Part shown: one piece after another, positions 27,207 through 34,823 of the stretch
How positions within the stretch are numbered: position 1 is the first letter of the stretch
Layout: the number at the start of each line of letters is the position of its first letter
DNA from: Sphingomonas gilva
Lineage (GTDB): Bacteria; Pseudomonadota; Alphaproteobacteria; Sphingomonadales; Sphingomonadaceae
Length of the DNA: 64,000 nt
Direction: 5' to 3'
NCBI RefSeq assembly: GCF_003515075.1
Contig: NZ_QWLV01000005.1
Location: 124,001 to 188,000, forward strand
Program-made: the position numbers and the translations under genes
Notes under the pieces: model-generated
Seen by the model: the letters and a program-made list of their open reading frames with translations, nothing else
Database searches by the model: none
Told to the model about the DNA's origin: nothing

Positions 27207-27228
27207 TCTCTCCCCTTTAGGGGAGAGA
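27207..27228. repeat. palindromic hairpin TCTCTCCCC-TTTA-GGGGAGAGA
   Basis: Perfect 9 bp arms with a 4 base loop, 7 bp after the short family A repeat. It could act as a terminator for recR, but it has no T-run. More likely another REP-type unit. Confidence 0.55.
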
Positions 27229-27297
27229 TACGAAGCCTTGCGAGCTTGCTCGCTAGGCGAAGTTGAGAGGGGCCCCACCCCAAGCACGGAAAAGAAT

Positions 27298-27520
27298 GTT
27301 CACGCAAAGCCGCGAAGGCGCGAAGGAAGAGGGGTTCACGCAGAGACGCGGAGACGCGGAGAGAAGCGAACTGCCGCGAAGCGGCCTCAACTCCTCGCGC
27401 AAACCAAATGCAACCCGCTTCGCGGGAGATATCCGCGAAAACGACATCTCCGCGTCTCCGCGCCTCCGCGTGAAAAACCTTCTTCTTCCTTCTTCGCGCC
27501 TTAGCGCCTTCGCGTGAACC
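27298..27520. repeat. long nested inverted repeat, family A, copy 2 (223 bp)
   Basis: Same orientation and architecture as the copy at 24564-24792. Shared blocks include GTTCACGCAGAGACGCGGAG, CGCGAAGCGGCCTCAA, the AAAACGACATCTCCGCG segment and the end CGCCTTAGCGCCTTCGCG. The outer left arm has a few extra mismatches (CACGCAAAGCCGCG). With copy 1 it brackets truA, fmt and recR as direct repeats 2.5 kb apart. Confidence 0.85.
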
Positions 27521-27611
27521 ACCTTCTTCTTCGTACGTTCGCGAGGCCGTCGATCACCCTGATCGCCCCGCTCCGCTTGACCGGAACAGACCCAAAACTT
27601 ATCTTTGCGCC

Positions 27612-28142
27612 ATGGCTATCCGTCCGATCATCGAAGTGCCCGATCCGCGCCTGCGCATCGTCTCCAAGCCGCATGAAGGCGGGATCGACGATGATCTGCG
27701 CACGCTGATCGCCGACATGTTCGAAACCATGTACGCTGCCCCCGGCATCGGCCTCGCCGCGATCCAGATCGGCGTGCCGAAGCGCGTGCTGGTGATCGAC
27801 CTGCAGGAGGAGGTGGACGAGGAGGGCAAGCCCGTCCGCGATCCCAGGGTGTTCATCAATCCCGAGATCCTCGAGCCGGCCGATCATTACAACACCTATA
27901 CCGAGGGCTGCCTGTCGGTCCCCGATCAGTATGCCGACGTCGATCGCCCCGCCACCTGCCGCGCGCGCTGGATGGACGAGCATGGCGTGCTGCATGACGA
28001 GCGGATCGAGGGCATGCTCGCCACCTGCCTTCAGCACGAGATGGATCACCTCGAAGGCATCGTCTTCATCGACCATCTCTCGCGCCTCAAGCGCGACATG
28101 ATCCTGAAGAAGCTCGCCAAGCAGCGCAAGGCCGCAGCCTGA
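27612..28142 (+). CDS. def: peptide deformylase
   Basis: 176 aa metalloenzyme that removes the N-formyl group from nascent proteins, the counterpart of fmt. Three motifs are intact: GIGLAAIQIG (46-54), EGCLS with metal ligand Cys100, and QHEMDH with His142, Glu143, His146. The segment QEEVDEEGKPVRDPRVF is a normal loop for the alphaproteobacterial type. It lies 0.5 kb from recR and 1.1 kb from fmt, separated by repeats that may have split an ancestral fmt-def block. Confidence 0.96.
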   Translation: MAIRPIIEVPDPRLRIVSKPHEGGIDDDLRTLIADMFETMYAAPGIGLAAIQIGVPKRVLVIDLQEEVDEEGKPVRDPRVFINPEILEPADHYNTYTEGCLSVPDQYADVDRPATCRARWMDEHGVLHDERIEGMLATCLQHEMDHLEGIVFIDHLSRLKRDMILKKLAKQRKAAA

Positions 28143-28167
28143 CGGCGCGATCACTACCTCCTGCTCC

Positions 28168-28301
28168 GTCATGCCGGACCCTTCGACAGGCTCAGGACAG
28201 GCTTGTTCCGGCATCCATCGTGCCCCGAGCGCGGACCGCGCTGGCGGAGAGATGGACGCGGAGCAGGCCCGTCCTGAGCCTGTCGAAGGCTCCGGAATGA
28301 C
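28168..28301. repeat. inverted-repeat element, family B (134 bp)
   Basis: Perfect 19 bp arms CCTTCGACAGGCTCAGGAC (28180-28198) and its complement (28271-28289), plus outer arms GTCATGCCGGA and TCCGGAATGAC with one mismatch. Resembles the CTTCGACAGGCTCAGGA REPs found widely in sphingomonads. It lies just after the def stop. Confidence 0.8.
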
Positions 28302-28461
28302 GGGCGGCCATAGCGGCGAATAGCGTTCCCGTTTTGGTCTGTCCTACAAGAAGATAATATGCCAAGCTGATGGCATGAGCACAGTCATGCCCACCGCCGA
28401 CCGCGCTGCCGAAAAACCGCGCCGGACACTGAAGACGCTGAACTTCGTGTCCGCATTTCCC

Positions 28462-28491
28462 ATGGAAATGGCGGATTTTCGCCATTTCCAT
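28462..28491. repeat. perfect palindrome upstream of rmuC
   Basis: ATGGAAATGGCG, a GATTTT loop, then CGCCATTTCCAT: 12 bp perfect arms, 20 bp before the rmuC start. No T-run follows, so it is not a normal terminator. It could be an operator or an RNA hairpin in the rmuC leader. Confidence 0.55.
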
Positions 28492-28511
28492 ATACAACCG
28501 AATCGTTGAAC

Positions 28512-29867
28512 ATGGACGGCGCCCTTATCCTCGTCGCGATCGTGGCGCTGATCATCGGCGCAGGCGTCGGCTGGCTCGTCGGCAGCCGCCCGCTCGCCCG
28601 GCTCGCCGCCGACCGGGATCATCATCTCGCGCGGTTCAAGGAGGCGATCGTCAATGTGGAGGCCACCGTGCGCGAACGCGATGCCGCGCGCGACGCATTG
28701 GCGCGCCTTGAAGCCGCGCGCGAAGAACGCGACAGATCCTTCGCCGCGCAGATGGAGGAGCTGAAGGCCGCGCGCGAGCAGCTATCCGCCCAGTTCAGCG
28801 AGATCGGCGGCAAATTGCTCGGCGAGGCGCAGAAGGCCTTCCTCGAACGCGCCGATGCGCGCTTCAACCAGGCGGGCGAGGCGAACAGCGCGCGGATGAG
28901 GGCGCTGCTCCAGCCCGTCGAGGCCACGCTCAAGCGCTATGAGGAAGGCCTCACCCGCGTCGAGAAGGAACGCAACGACAGCTATGGCGCGCTGCGCGAG
29001 GCGGTCGAGCATGTGAAGGCCGGGCTGGGCGAGACGCGCAGCGAGACCGCCAAGCTGGTCAACGCGCTCCGCGCCGCGCCCAAGACGCGCGGCCGCTGGG
29101 GCGAGCAGCAGTTCCGCAACCTGATCGAGATCGCCGGGCTTTCCGGCCATGTCGATTTCGCCGCCGAGGTCTCGGTCGCGACCGAGGAGGGCCAGCTCCG
29201 CCCCGATTTTGTCATCCGCCTGCCGGGCGACCAGCAGCTCATCGTCGACGTCAAATGCGCGCTCGAAGGCTATCTGGCGGCCGCGGAGGCGACCAGCGCG
29301 GAGGATCGCCAGACGGCGATGGCGGCGCACGCCCGCGCGGTGCGCACCCATGCCGAAGCGCTCGGCCGCAAGGCCTATTGGGCGCAGTTCGAGAAAGCCC
29401 CCGATTTCGTCATCATGTACATACCCGGCGACAATTTCCTCTCGGGCGCGCTCGAACACGATATGGAGCTGTGGGAGCGCGCCGCGCGCAACCGCGTCAT
29501 CATCGCCGGCCCCTCCGCCTTCCTCCCGCTCGCTCGGACGGTGGCCGGCATGTGGCGCCAGCAGAAGCTCGCCGAGGATGCGCGCGAGGTGGGGAAGCTC
29601 GGCAAGGAGATGTACGAGCGCCTCGCGACCGCCGCGACTCACCTCAAGCGCGTCGGCGGCGGCCTCAACTCGGCGGTCGACAACTACAACAAGTTCCTGG
29701 CCAGCTTCGAAGGCCGCGTCATGGTCAGCGCCCGCCGCTTCCAGGCGCTGAATGTCGACACCGGCAACGCCCAGCTCGAACAGGTCGACCCCGTGGACGC
29801 GGTGGCCCGGGCGCCCGCCCTCGAAATGCTGCCGTCGCCCGAAAACGAACAAGAAGCGGCGGAATAA
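28512..29867 (+). CDS. rmuC: DNA recombination protein RmuC
   Basis: 451 aa from the ATG at 28512 (a TTG lies two codons upstream). N-terminal membrane helix (ALILVAIVALIIGAGVGWLVGS), a long coiled coil (about 35-190, rich in Ala, Arg and Glu), then the PD-(D/E)XK-like RmuC domain: TRGRWGEQQFRNLIEIAGL, RPDFVIRLPGDQQLIVDVKCALEGY, FVIMYIPGDNFLSGALEHD and VIIAGPSAFLPLARTVAGMWRQQ. Thought to limit DNA inversions at short inverted repeats. This fits a genome so rich in such repeats, although that link is only suggestive. Confidence 0.93.
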   Translation: MDGALILVAIVALIIGAGVGWLVGSRPLARLAADRDHHLARFKEAIVNVEATVRERDAARDALARLEAAREERDRSFAAQMEELKAAREQLSAQFSEIGGKLLGEAQKAFLERADARFNQAGEANSARMRALLQPVEATLKRYEEGLTRVEKERNDSYGALREAVEHVKAGLGETRSETAKLVNALRAAPKTRGRWGEQQFRNLIEIAGLSGHVDFAAEVSVATEEGQLRPDFVIRLPGDQQLIVDVKCALEGYLAAAEATSAEDRQTAMAAHARAVRTHAEALGRKAYWAQFEKAPDFVIMYIPGDNFLSGALEHDMELWERAARNRVIIAGPSAFLPLARTVAGMWRQQKLAEDAREVGKLGKEMYERLATAATHLKRVGGGLNSAVDNYNKFLASFEGRVMVSARRFQALNVDTGNAQLEQVDPVDAVARAPALEMLPSPENEQEAAE

Positions 29868-29870
29868 GAT

Positions 29871-30021
29871 CCTCCCCCAGCTCGTCTGGGGGAGGGGGAC
29901 CACGCGCAGCGTGGTGGAGGGGGCGCGGCAAAGCCGCGCCGTCGGCCGGTGCCGGGAGCACCGCCGGCCGGGTGAGCCTTACGTCGCGCCGCAGCTTCGC
30001 TGCGCCTTGACCGGCTCACCT
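29871..30021. repeat. cluster of nested hairpins, family D copy 1
   Basis: Successive perfect hairpins between rmuC and amn: CCTCCCCCAG-CTCGT-CTGGGGGAGG (29871-29895), CCACGC-GCA-GCGTGG (29900-29914), GCGCGGC-AAA-GCCGCGC (29923-29939), and CGGCCGGTG...CACCGCCGGCCG. An outer pair GGTGAGCC/GGCTCACC closes the last part and reaches the amn stop codon. The AAA-loop hairpin and the GTGC...GAGCACCGCCGGCCGG block recur at 33096-33175. The convergent position may let it serve as a two-way terminator. Confidence 0.7.
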
Positions 30022-31467
30022 GAACGGCGGCTCGTTGAACGCCCTCAACTTGCGGCTGTGCAAATTGGCGCCCTCGCCGCGCAGCACCTCGCACGCCGCG
30101 ATGCCGATCTGCATATGCTCCGAAATCGCGCGTTCGTAGAAGCGGTTGGCCTGGCCGGGCAGCTTCAATTCGCCGTGCAGCGGCTTGTCGGACACACACA
30201 GCAAAGTGCCGTAGGGCACGCGGAAGCGGTAACCCTGCGCGGCGATGGTCGCCGACTCCATGTCGATCCCCGCCGCCCGGCTCAGCGAGAACCGCAGCGC
30301 CGATTTGGAATAGCGCAGCTCCCAGTTGCGGTCGTCGGTGGTGACGATCGTGCCGGTCCTCAACCGCCGCTTGAGCTCGTCGCCCGACTGGCCGGAAACC
30401 TGCTCGGCCGCGCGCGCCATCGCCACCTGCACCTCGGCGATCGCCGGCACCGGAATCTCGGGCGGCAGCACGTCGTCGAGCACATGATCGTCGCGCAGAT
30501 AGGCATGCGCCAGCACATAGTCGCCGATCCGCTGGCTGGGGCGCAGCCCGCCGCAATGGCCGATCATCATCCACGCCTCGGGTCTGAGGACCGCCAGATG
30601 ATCGCAGATCGTCTTGGCGTTGGATGGTCCCACGCCAATATTGACCAAAGTGATGCCGACGCGCCCCTCGGCCATCAGGTGATAGGCCGGCATCTGGTGC
30701 CGCTTCCACGCGCTGTCGGTGACGATCGCGTCGGGATCGGCGTCGGCGCTGGTCATCATCAGCCCGCCCGCGCCCGACAGTGCGGTGTACGTCCCGTTGC
30801 CCAGCTGGGTGCAGCCCCAGCGAACGAACTCGTCGACATAGCGGTGATAGTTGGTGAACAGCACGAAGCGCTGGACATGCTCGGGCGGCGTACCGGTGTA
30901 ATGCCGCAGCCGGGCGAGCGAGAAATCGGTCCGGAGACCATCGAACAGCGCCAGCGGCCGCGCCGCGTCGGACAGCATCGCCACCCCGTCGGCGATCTCG
31001 TCGCCGATCATCGCGAGCTCGGTCGCCGGGAACCAGCGCGACAGGTCGTTGGCGGTCACCCGGTCGAGGTCGAAGCCGTGCTGCGGATCGAGCACATAGG
31101 GGAAGGGGATCTCCTGCCGCCCCCGCTCCACGCTGATCTCGACGTCGTAATCCTCGCTCAGCAGGCGCAGCTGCTCGATCAGATAATCGCGGAACAGCGC
31201 GGGCCGCGTCACCGAAATGGCGTAATGCCCCGGCGTCGTCAGCCGCGCGAACGAGCGCGGCGGGGTGGGGCGGTCCTCATCGCCCTTGTAGCGCAGATGG
31301 ATCTCGGGATAGGCGAATGCGCCTTCGTCGCGCGCGTCGCGCGTCGGGGTCTCGCCATGTTCGATATAGGCGGTCAGCGCCGCGCGCAGCGTCGCGACCG
31401 AATCCTCGTAAAGCGCCTGGAGCTTGTCGACGAGGGCGTCGGCGTCTGCGGTGGTCGGGATGGTCAT
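30016..31467 (-). CDS. amn: AMP nucleosidase
   Basis: 483 aa. Hydrolyses AMP to adenine and ribose 5-phosphate. N-terminal regulatory domain starts with LVDKLQALYEDSVATLRAALTAYI; the catalytic nucleoside-phosphorylase-like domain has LVNIGVGPSNAKTICDHLAVLRPEAWMMIGHCGGLRPSQRIGDYVLAHAY split over several motifs, then AAGIDMESATIAAQGYRFRVPYGTLLCVSDKPLHGELKLPG and the family-typical end RKLRAFNEPPFR. Full length for the family. It may help set adenylate and adenine pools next to ahcY, but is not in one operon with it. A repeat cluster touches its stop. Confidence 0.95.
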   Translation of the reverse strand: MTIPTTADADALVDKLQALYEDSVATLRAALTAYIEHGETPTRDARDEGAFAYPEIHLRYKGDEDRPTPPRSFARLTTPGHYAISVTRPALFRDYLIEQLRLLSEDYDVEISVERGRQEIPFPYVLDPQHGFDLDRVTANDLSRWFPATELAMIGDEIADGVAMLSDAARPLALFDGLRTDFSLARLRHYTGTPPEHVQRFVLFTNYHRYVDEFVRWGCTQLGNGTYTALSGAGGLMMTSADADPDAIVTDSAWKRHQMPAYHLMAEGRVGITLVNIGVGPSNAKTICDHLAVLRPEAWMMIGHCGGLRPSQRIGDYVLAHAYLRDDHVLDDVLPPEIPVPAIAEVQVAMARAAEQVSGQSGDELKRRLRTGTIVTTDDRNWELRYSKSALRFSLSRAAGIDMESATIAAQGYRFRVPYGTLLCVSDKPLHGELKLPGQANRFYERAISEHMQIGIAACEVLRGEGANLHSRKLRAFNEPPFR

Positions 31468-31513
31468 GGCGCGTCATGCCGCGGCCTGCCGATTCCCGCA
31501 ACCGTACGAAAGG

Positions 31514-31535
31514 GGCCGGGCGTCTCCACCCGGCC
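31514..31535 (-). terminator. possible terminator after the 90 aa membrane protein gene
   Basis: On the minus strand: GGCCGGG, 8 base loop, CCCGGCC, then CCTTTCG. 7 bp perfect stem just downstream of the stop at 31546. The T-run is weak, so strength is uncertain. Confidence 0.4.
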
Positions 31536-31545
31536 TCATATCATC

Positions 31546-31818
31546 TCATTCGCCGTTGATCGGCAGCGCTTCGGGCACTCGCTGCGGATCGATGATGCCG
31601 GCCTCGTCGGTGGCGCTCCCAGCGTCGCCGATCGCGCCCCTCTCGCGCAGCTTGCTCGCGCCATAGACGGCGCCGGCCGCGGCGGCCGCGACGCCGGCGG
31701 CGATCCCCGCGGTCGCCGCAGGGTGCGCCTTGGCGGACTTCACCGCCGCGTCGAGATACTCCTTGCCGGTCTCCAGGATGGTCTTCTGCTGGGCGGCGGG
31801 ATCGGGGCTGGCGGTCAT
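31546..31818 (-). CDS. small hypothetical protein with one transmembrane helix
   Basis: 90 aa. Strong ribosome-binding site (GGAGGAG, 6 bases before the ATG). A charged helix (ILETGKEYLDAAVKSAKAHP) precedes an Ala/Gly-rich membrane-like segment (AATAGIAAGVAAAAAGAVYG), then a short acidic tail. It resembles small YtxH/ElaB-like membrane proteins in pattern, but I do not recognise a family. It lies between amn and the peroxiredoxin, all on the minus strand, with gaps of about 80 and 110 bp. Confidence 0.65.
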   Translation of the reverse strand: MTASPDPAAQQKTILETGKEYLDAAVKSAKAHPAATAGIAAGVAAAAAGAVYGASKLRERGAIGDAGSATDEAGIIDPQRVPEALPINGE

Positions 31819-31929
31819 GGAAACTCCTCCGTGTCGAAAGGGTGGGCGTCACCAAAATAACGAGCCGCCCGGGGCGGAGTTCCGGCCGGTCGGCGGGGCG
31901 TGCGGACGGCGCGCCCCGCCGCGAGAACG

Positions 31930-32412
31930 TCAGAGCTGGCCGATCATATGGTCGGCGGAGCTCACCTCGAACGCGCCCGGCGCCTCTACGTTCAGCGTCT
32001 CGACCACGCCGTCGTTGACGATCATCGAATAGCGCTGGCTGCGCTTGCCCATGCCGAACTTGCTGCCATCGAATTCCAGGCCCACCGCGCGGGCGAAGTC
32101 GCCATTGCCGTCGGCGAGCATCGTCACCGCCTGGCCGGCGTCGCTCGCCTTGGACCAGGCGCCCATCACGAACGGATCGTTGACCGCCACGCAGGCGATC
32201 TCGTCGACGCCCTTGGCCTTCAGGTCCTGGGCGCGCTCGACATAGCCGGGCAGGTGCTTGGCCGAGCAGGTCGGGGTGAAAGCGCCCGGCACCGCGAACA
32301 GCGCGACCTTGCGGCCCTTGAAGAAATCGGACGAGCTGACCTGCTCCGGACCGTTCTCGGTCACCTTGGTCAGCGTGGTTTCTGGCAGGCTCTCGCCGGT
32401 CTTGATCGTCAT
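31930..32412 (-). CDS. peroxiredoxin (Prx5/AhpE-like, atypical 2-Cys or 1-Cys)
   Basis: 160 aa from the ATG at 32412 (the frame is open further up). Peroxidatic Cys49 in VPGAFTPTCSAKHLPGYV, the Prx5 signature. Cys74 (DEIACVAVND) is the only other Cys. The arrangement matches bacterial Prx5 enzymes that use glutaredoxin or glutathione. FGMGKRSQRYSMIVNDGVVETLNVE is the conserved C-terminal half. Reduces H2O2 and alkyl peroxides. Divergent from yqgE (112 bp between starts), which may share its promoter region. Confidence 0.92.
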   Translation of the reverse strand: MTIKTGESLPETTLTKVTENGPEQVSSSDFFKGRKVALFAVPGAFTPTCSAKHLPGYVERAQDLKAKGVDEIACVAVNDPFVMGAWSKASDAGQAVTMLADGNGDFARAVGLEFDGSKFGMGKRSQRYSMIVNDGVVETLNVEAPGAFEVSSADHMIGQL

Positions 32413-32524
32413 GCGCGTCTCCCTGGACTGCCGCGAAGCTGCGGCGCGGACACGAGGATGGGAAGGGCGCGCCCCGCTTTCAACCGGGTTGGACGCGGAC
32501 GCGCCGGCCCGGTATCCCTGTGCC

Positions 32525-33082
32525 ATGGATTCGCCGCGCTTCCTGACCGGCCAGCTTCTGCTGGCGATGCCCGGCATCGGCGATCCGCGCTTCGAACGCG
32601 CGGTGATCGCGATCTGCGCGCACGATTCGAACGGCGCGCTCGGCGTCGGCGTCGGCGCGGTGATCGAGGGGCTGGGGCTGCACGACGTGCTCGATCAGTT
32701 CGGCATCGAACGCGGCGACGCGCCCAATCGTCCGGTGCATTTCGGCGGGCCGGTGGAAACGACGCGCGGCTTCGTCATCCACTCGCCCGATTGGGGCGGG
32801 CAGGACACCATCGACGTCGCCGGCCGCTGGAAGCTTACCGGCACGATCGATATCCTGCGCGCGATCGCCGAAGGGAAGGGGCCGTCCGAATGGCTCGTCG
32901 CGCTCGGCTATGCCGGCTGGGCGGAGGGGCAGCTCGACGGAGAGCTGGCGCGCCATGGCTGGTTCTCCACCCCCGGCGATCTCGCCACCCTGTACGATCA
33001 GACCGCCGATCGCTGGGCGGACAGCTTCCAGCAGGCGGGCATCGATCCACGCCTGCTCAGCCCGCAGGCTGGGACTGCTTGA
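32525..33082 (+). CDS. YqgE/AlgH family protein
   Basis: 185 aa from the ATG at 32525. Family landmarks are LTGQLLLAMPGIGDPRFERAVIAICAHDSNGALG, VHFGGPVETTRGFVIHSPDW and EWLVALGYAGWAEGQLDGELARHGWFSTP. DUF179 proteins are widespread but lack a firm biochemical role; AlgH was first linked to alginate control in Pseudomonas. It is a single-gene unit followed by a family D repeat. Confidence 0.92.
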   Translation: MDSPRFLTGQLLLAMPGIGDPRFERAVIAICAHDSNGALGVGVGAVIEGLGLHDVLDQFGIERGDAPNRPVHFGGPVETTRGFVIHSPDWGGQDTIDVAGRWKLTGTIDILRAIAEGKGPSEWLVALGYAGWAEGQLDGELARHGWFSTPGDLATLYDQTADRWADSFQQAGIDPRLLSPQAGTA

Positions 33083-33095
33083 GGAGGTTTGGCGC

Positions 33096-33175
33096 CGCGG
33101 CAAAGCCGCGTCGTCGGTCGGTGCTTGAGCACCGCCGGCCGGTCGAGACGGTGCGCCTTTGCTTCGCGCGGCGCA
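33096..33175. repeat. nested hairpins, family D copy 2
   Basis: CGCGGC-AAA-GCCGCG (33096-33110), then CGTCGGTCGGTGCTTGAGCA and CCGCCGGCCGGTCGAGACGG. The same blocks in the same order occur at 29923-29980. It lies between yqgE and the ahcY operator and may end yqgE transcription. Confidence 0.6.
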
Positions 33176-33210
33176 TCGGCGCGAGGTGTTCGCGCCTCCA
33201 CCTCGACATC

Positions 33211-33230
33211 ATATAAAGATATCTTTATAT
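33211..33230. promoter_or_regulatory. perfect 20 bp palindrome upstream of ahcY, candidate operator
   Basis: ATATAAAGATATCTTTATAT, fully self-complementary and by far the most AT-rich spot in the neighbourhood, 59 bases before the ahcY start. It could overlap the promoter -10 region. A dimeric regulator is likely to bind here. SahR, the ArsR-type regulator of the SAM cycle in Proteobacteria, is one candidate owner, but no such regulator is encoded in the window. Confidence 0.6.
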
Positions 33231-33289
33231 TTGCCTTGAAGGCGCGCGGCGGCTAGGGCCGCGCCATATTTCAGTTCAGGAGAAGTTTC

Positions 33290-34699
33290 GTGGCCACCGC
33301 TCCCGTCCTCGACGCGCAGGATTACGTCATCGCCGATATCGGCCTTGCCGATTTCGGCCGCAAGGAAATCGCCATCGCCGAAACCGAGATGCCGGGTTTG
33401 ATGGCGCTGCGCGAGGAATATGGCGCGTCGCAGCCGCTGAAGGGCGCGCGCATCACCGGCTCGCTGCACATGACCATCCAGACCGCGGTGCTGATCGAGA
33501 CGCTCACCGCGCTCGGCGCCGAGGTGCGCTGGGCGACCTGCAACATCTTCTCCACCCAGGATCACGCCGCCGCCGCCATCGCCGCCTCGGGCGTGCCGGT
33601 GTTCGCGGTGAAGGGCGAAAGCCTCGCCGACTACTGGGATTATGTCGGCCGCATCTTCGATTGGGGCGACGCCACCTGCAACATGATCCTCGACGACGGC
33701 GGCGACGCCACCATGTTCGCGCTGTGGGGCGCGAAGCTTGAGGCCGGCGCGACCCTGCCCGAGCCGGAGAATGACGAAGAGGTCGAGTTCCAGCGCGCGC
33801 TGAAGGCGTTCATCGCCGCGCGTCCCGGCTATCTCACCGAGACCGTCAGGAACATCAAGGGCGTGTCGGAGGAGACCACCACCGGCGTCCACCGCCTTTA
33901 CCACCTCGCCAAGAAGGGCGAGCTTCCCTTCCCCGCGATCAACGTCAATGACAGCGTCACCAAGTCGAAGTTCGACAATCTCTACGGCTGCAAGGAATCG
34001 CTGGTCGACGCGATCCGCCGCGCGACCGACGTGATGCTCGCCGGCAAGGTCGCGACCGTCGCCGGCTTCGGCGATGTCGGCAAGGGCTCGGCGCAGTCGC
34101 TACGCAACGGCGGCGCGCGCGTGCTGGTGACAGAAATCGACCCGATCTGCGCGCTGCAGGCGGCGATGGAGGGCTTCGAGGTCGTGACGATGGAGGAGGC
34201 GGTGCGCCGCTCGGACATCTTCGTGACGGCAACGGGCAATGCCGACGTCATCACCGCCGATCACATGCGCGCGATGAAGCCGATGTCGATCGTCTGCAAC
34301 ATCGGCCATTTCGATAGCGAGATCCAGATTTCGGCGCTCAGCAACTACAAATGGACCGAGATCAAGCCGCAGGTCGACCTGGTCGAGTTCGAGGACGGCA
34401 AGCAGATCATCATCCTCGCCAAGGGCCGTCTCGTTAATCTGGGCTGCGCCACCGGCCACCCCAGCTTCGTCATGTCGTCGAGCTTCACCAACCAGACGCT
34501 CGCCCAGATCGAGCTGTTCACCAAGCCCGAGGCCTACAACAACGACGTCTACGTCCTGCCCAAGCACCTCGACGAAAAGGTCGCGGCGCTGCACCTGGAA
34601 AAGCTCGGCGTCAAGCTGTCGAAGCTGACCCGGAAGCAGGCGGATTACATCGGCGTGCCGGTGGAAGGCCCGTTCAAGCCGGATCACTATCGGTATTGA
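33290..34699 (+). CDS. ahcY: adenosylhomocysteinase
   Basis: 469 aa from a GTG at 33290 after CAGGAGAAG. Splits S-adenosylhomocysteine into homocysteine and adenosine, keeping methylation going. N-terminal [26 protein letters not shown], catalytic [17 protein letters not shown], the NAD-binding GFGDVGKG (259-266), and the C-terminal NAD-contacting [25 protein letters not shown]. It includes the insert of about 40 residues ([19 protein letters not shown]...) found in many bacterial and plant enzymes. Probably controlled through the palindrome at 33211-33230. Confidence 0.97.
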   Translation: MATAPVLDAQDYVIADIGLADFGRKEIAIAETEMPGLMALREEYGASQPLKGARITGSLHMTIQTAVLIETLTALGAEVRWATCNIFSTQDHAAAAIAASGVPVFAVKGESLADYWDYVGRIFDWGDATCNMILDDGGDATMFALWGAKLEAGATLPEPENDEEVEFQRALKAFIAARPGYLTETVRNIKGVSEETTTGVHRLYHLAKKGELPFPAINVNDSVTKSKFDNLYGCKESLVDAIRRATDVMLAGKVATVAGFGDVGKGSAQSLRNGGARVLVTEIDPICALQAAMEGFEVVTMEEAVRRSDIFVTATGNADVITADHMRAMKPMSIVCNIGHFDSEIQISALSNYKWTEIKPQVDLVEFEDGKQIIILAKGRLVNLGCATGHPSFVMSSSFTNQTLAQIELFTKPEAYNNDVYVLPKHLDEKVAALHLEKLGVKLSKLTRKQADYIGVPVEGPFKPDHYRY

Positions 34700-34823
34700 T
34701 CGCGTTGATGAGTTGCATTTTTGTAACACGACTCCTCGTTCATACGTGGTGACCAGCTTTTGGGGTTTCCTGCATTGCGAGATTAGGCAAGATTGAGCCT
34801 AGCTTTGCAGGGGATTCCCAATC

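Larger units (their letters stand above)
27121..27611. other. 491 bp gene-free gap between recR and def, mostly repeats
   Basis: No credible gene. It holds a short degenerate family A element (27125-27200), a 9 bp-arm hairpin TCTCTCCCC-TTTA-GGGGAGAGA (27207-27228), a GAGAGGGGCCCC tract, and family A copy 2 (27298-27520). About 90 bp of ordinary sequence then precedes def and probably contains its promoter, but I cannot place one confidently. Confidence 0.75.
28143..28511. other. 369 bp gap between def and rmuC: REP element, palindrome and a doubtful 44-codon ORF
   Basis: Contains an inverted-repeat element (28168-28301), then AT-richer DNA with a perfect 12 bp-arm palindrome (28462-28491). 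A 44-codon frame (28375-28509, MSTVMPTADRAAEKPRRTLK...) runs through the palindrome and stops right before rmuC. It has no clear ribosome-binding site or recognisable domain, so I do not call it a gene. Confidence 0.6.

Noticed and set aside
24564..28301. CRISPR array
   Set aside because: Repeats are few, long, internally palindromic and not regularly spaced with unique spacers; no cas genes.
28325..28339. GTTC-N7-GGTC upstream of rmuC as a second SOS box
   Set aside because: Only 7 of 8 fixed positions match and it is more than 170 bases from the gene, which is expected by chance.
28375..28509. 44-codon frame before rmuC as a gene
   Set aside because: No clear ribosome-binding site or domain; kept only as an observation.
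31850..31929. GC-rich hairpins after the peroxiredoxin gene as a terminator
   Set aside because: Stems can be drawn, but no T-run follows on the minus strand, so termination cannot be supported.
34700..34823. riboswitch in front of the TonB receptor
   Set aside because: No cobalamin or other known riboswitch core recognisable in 124 bp.
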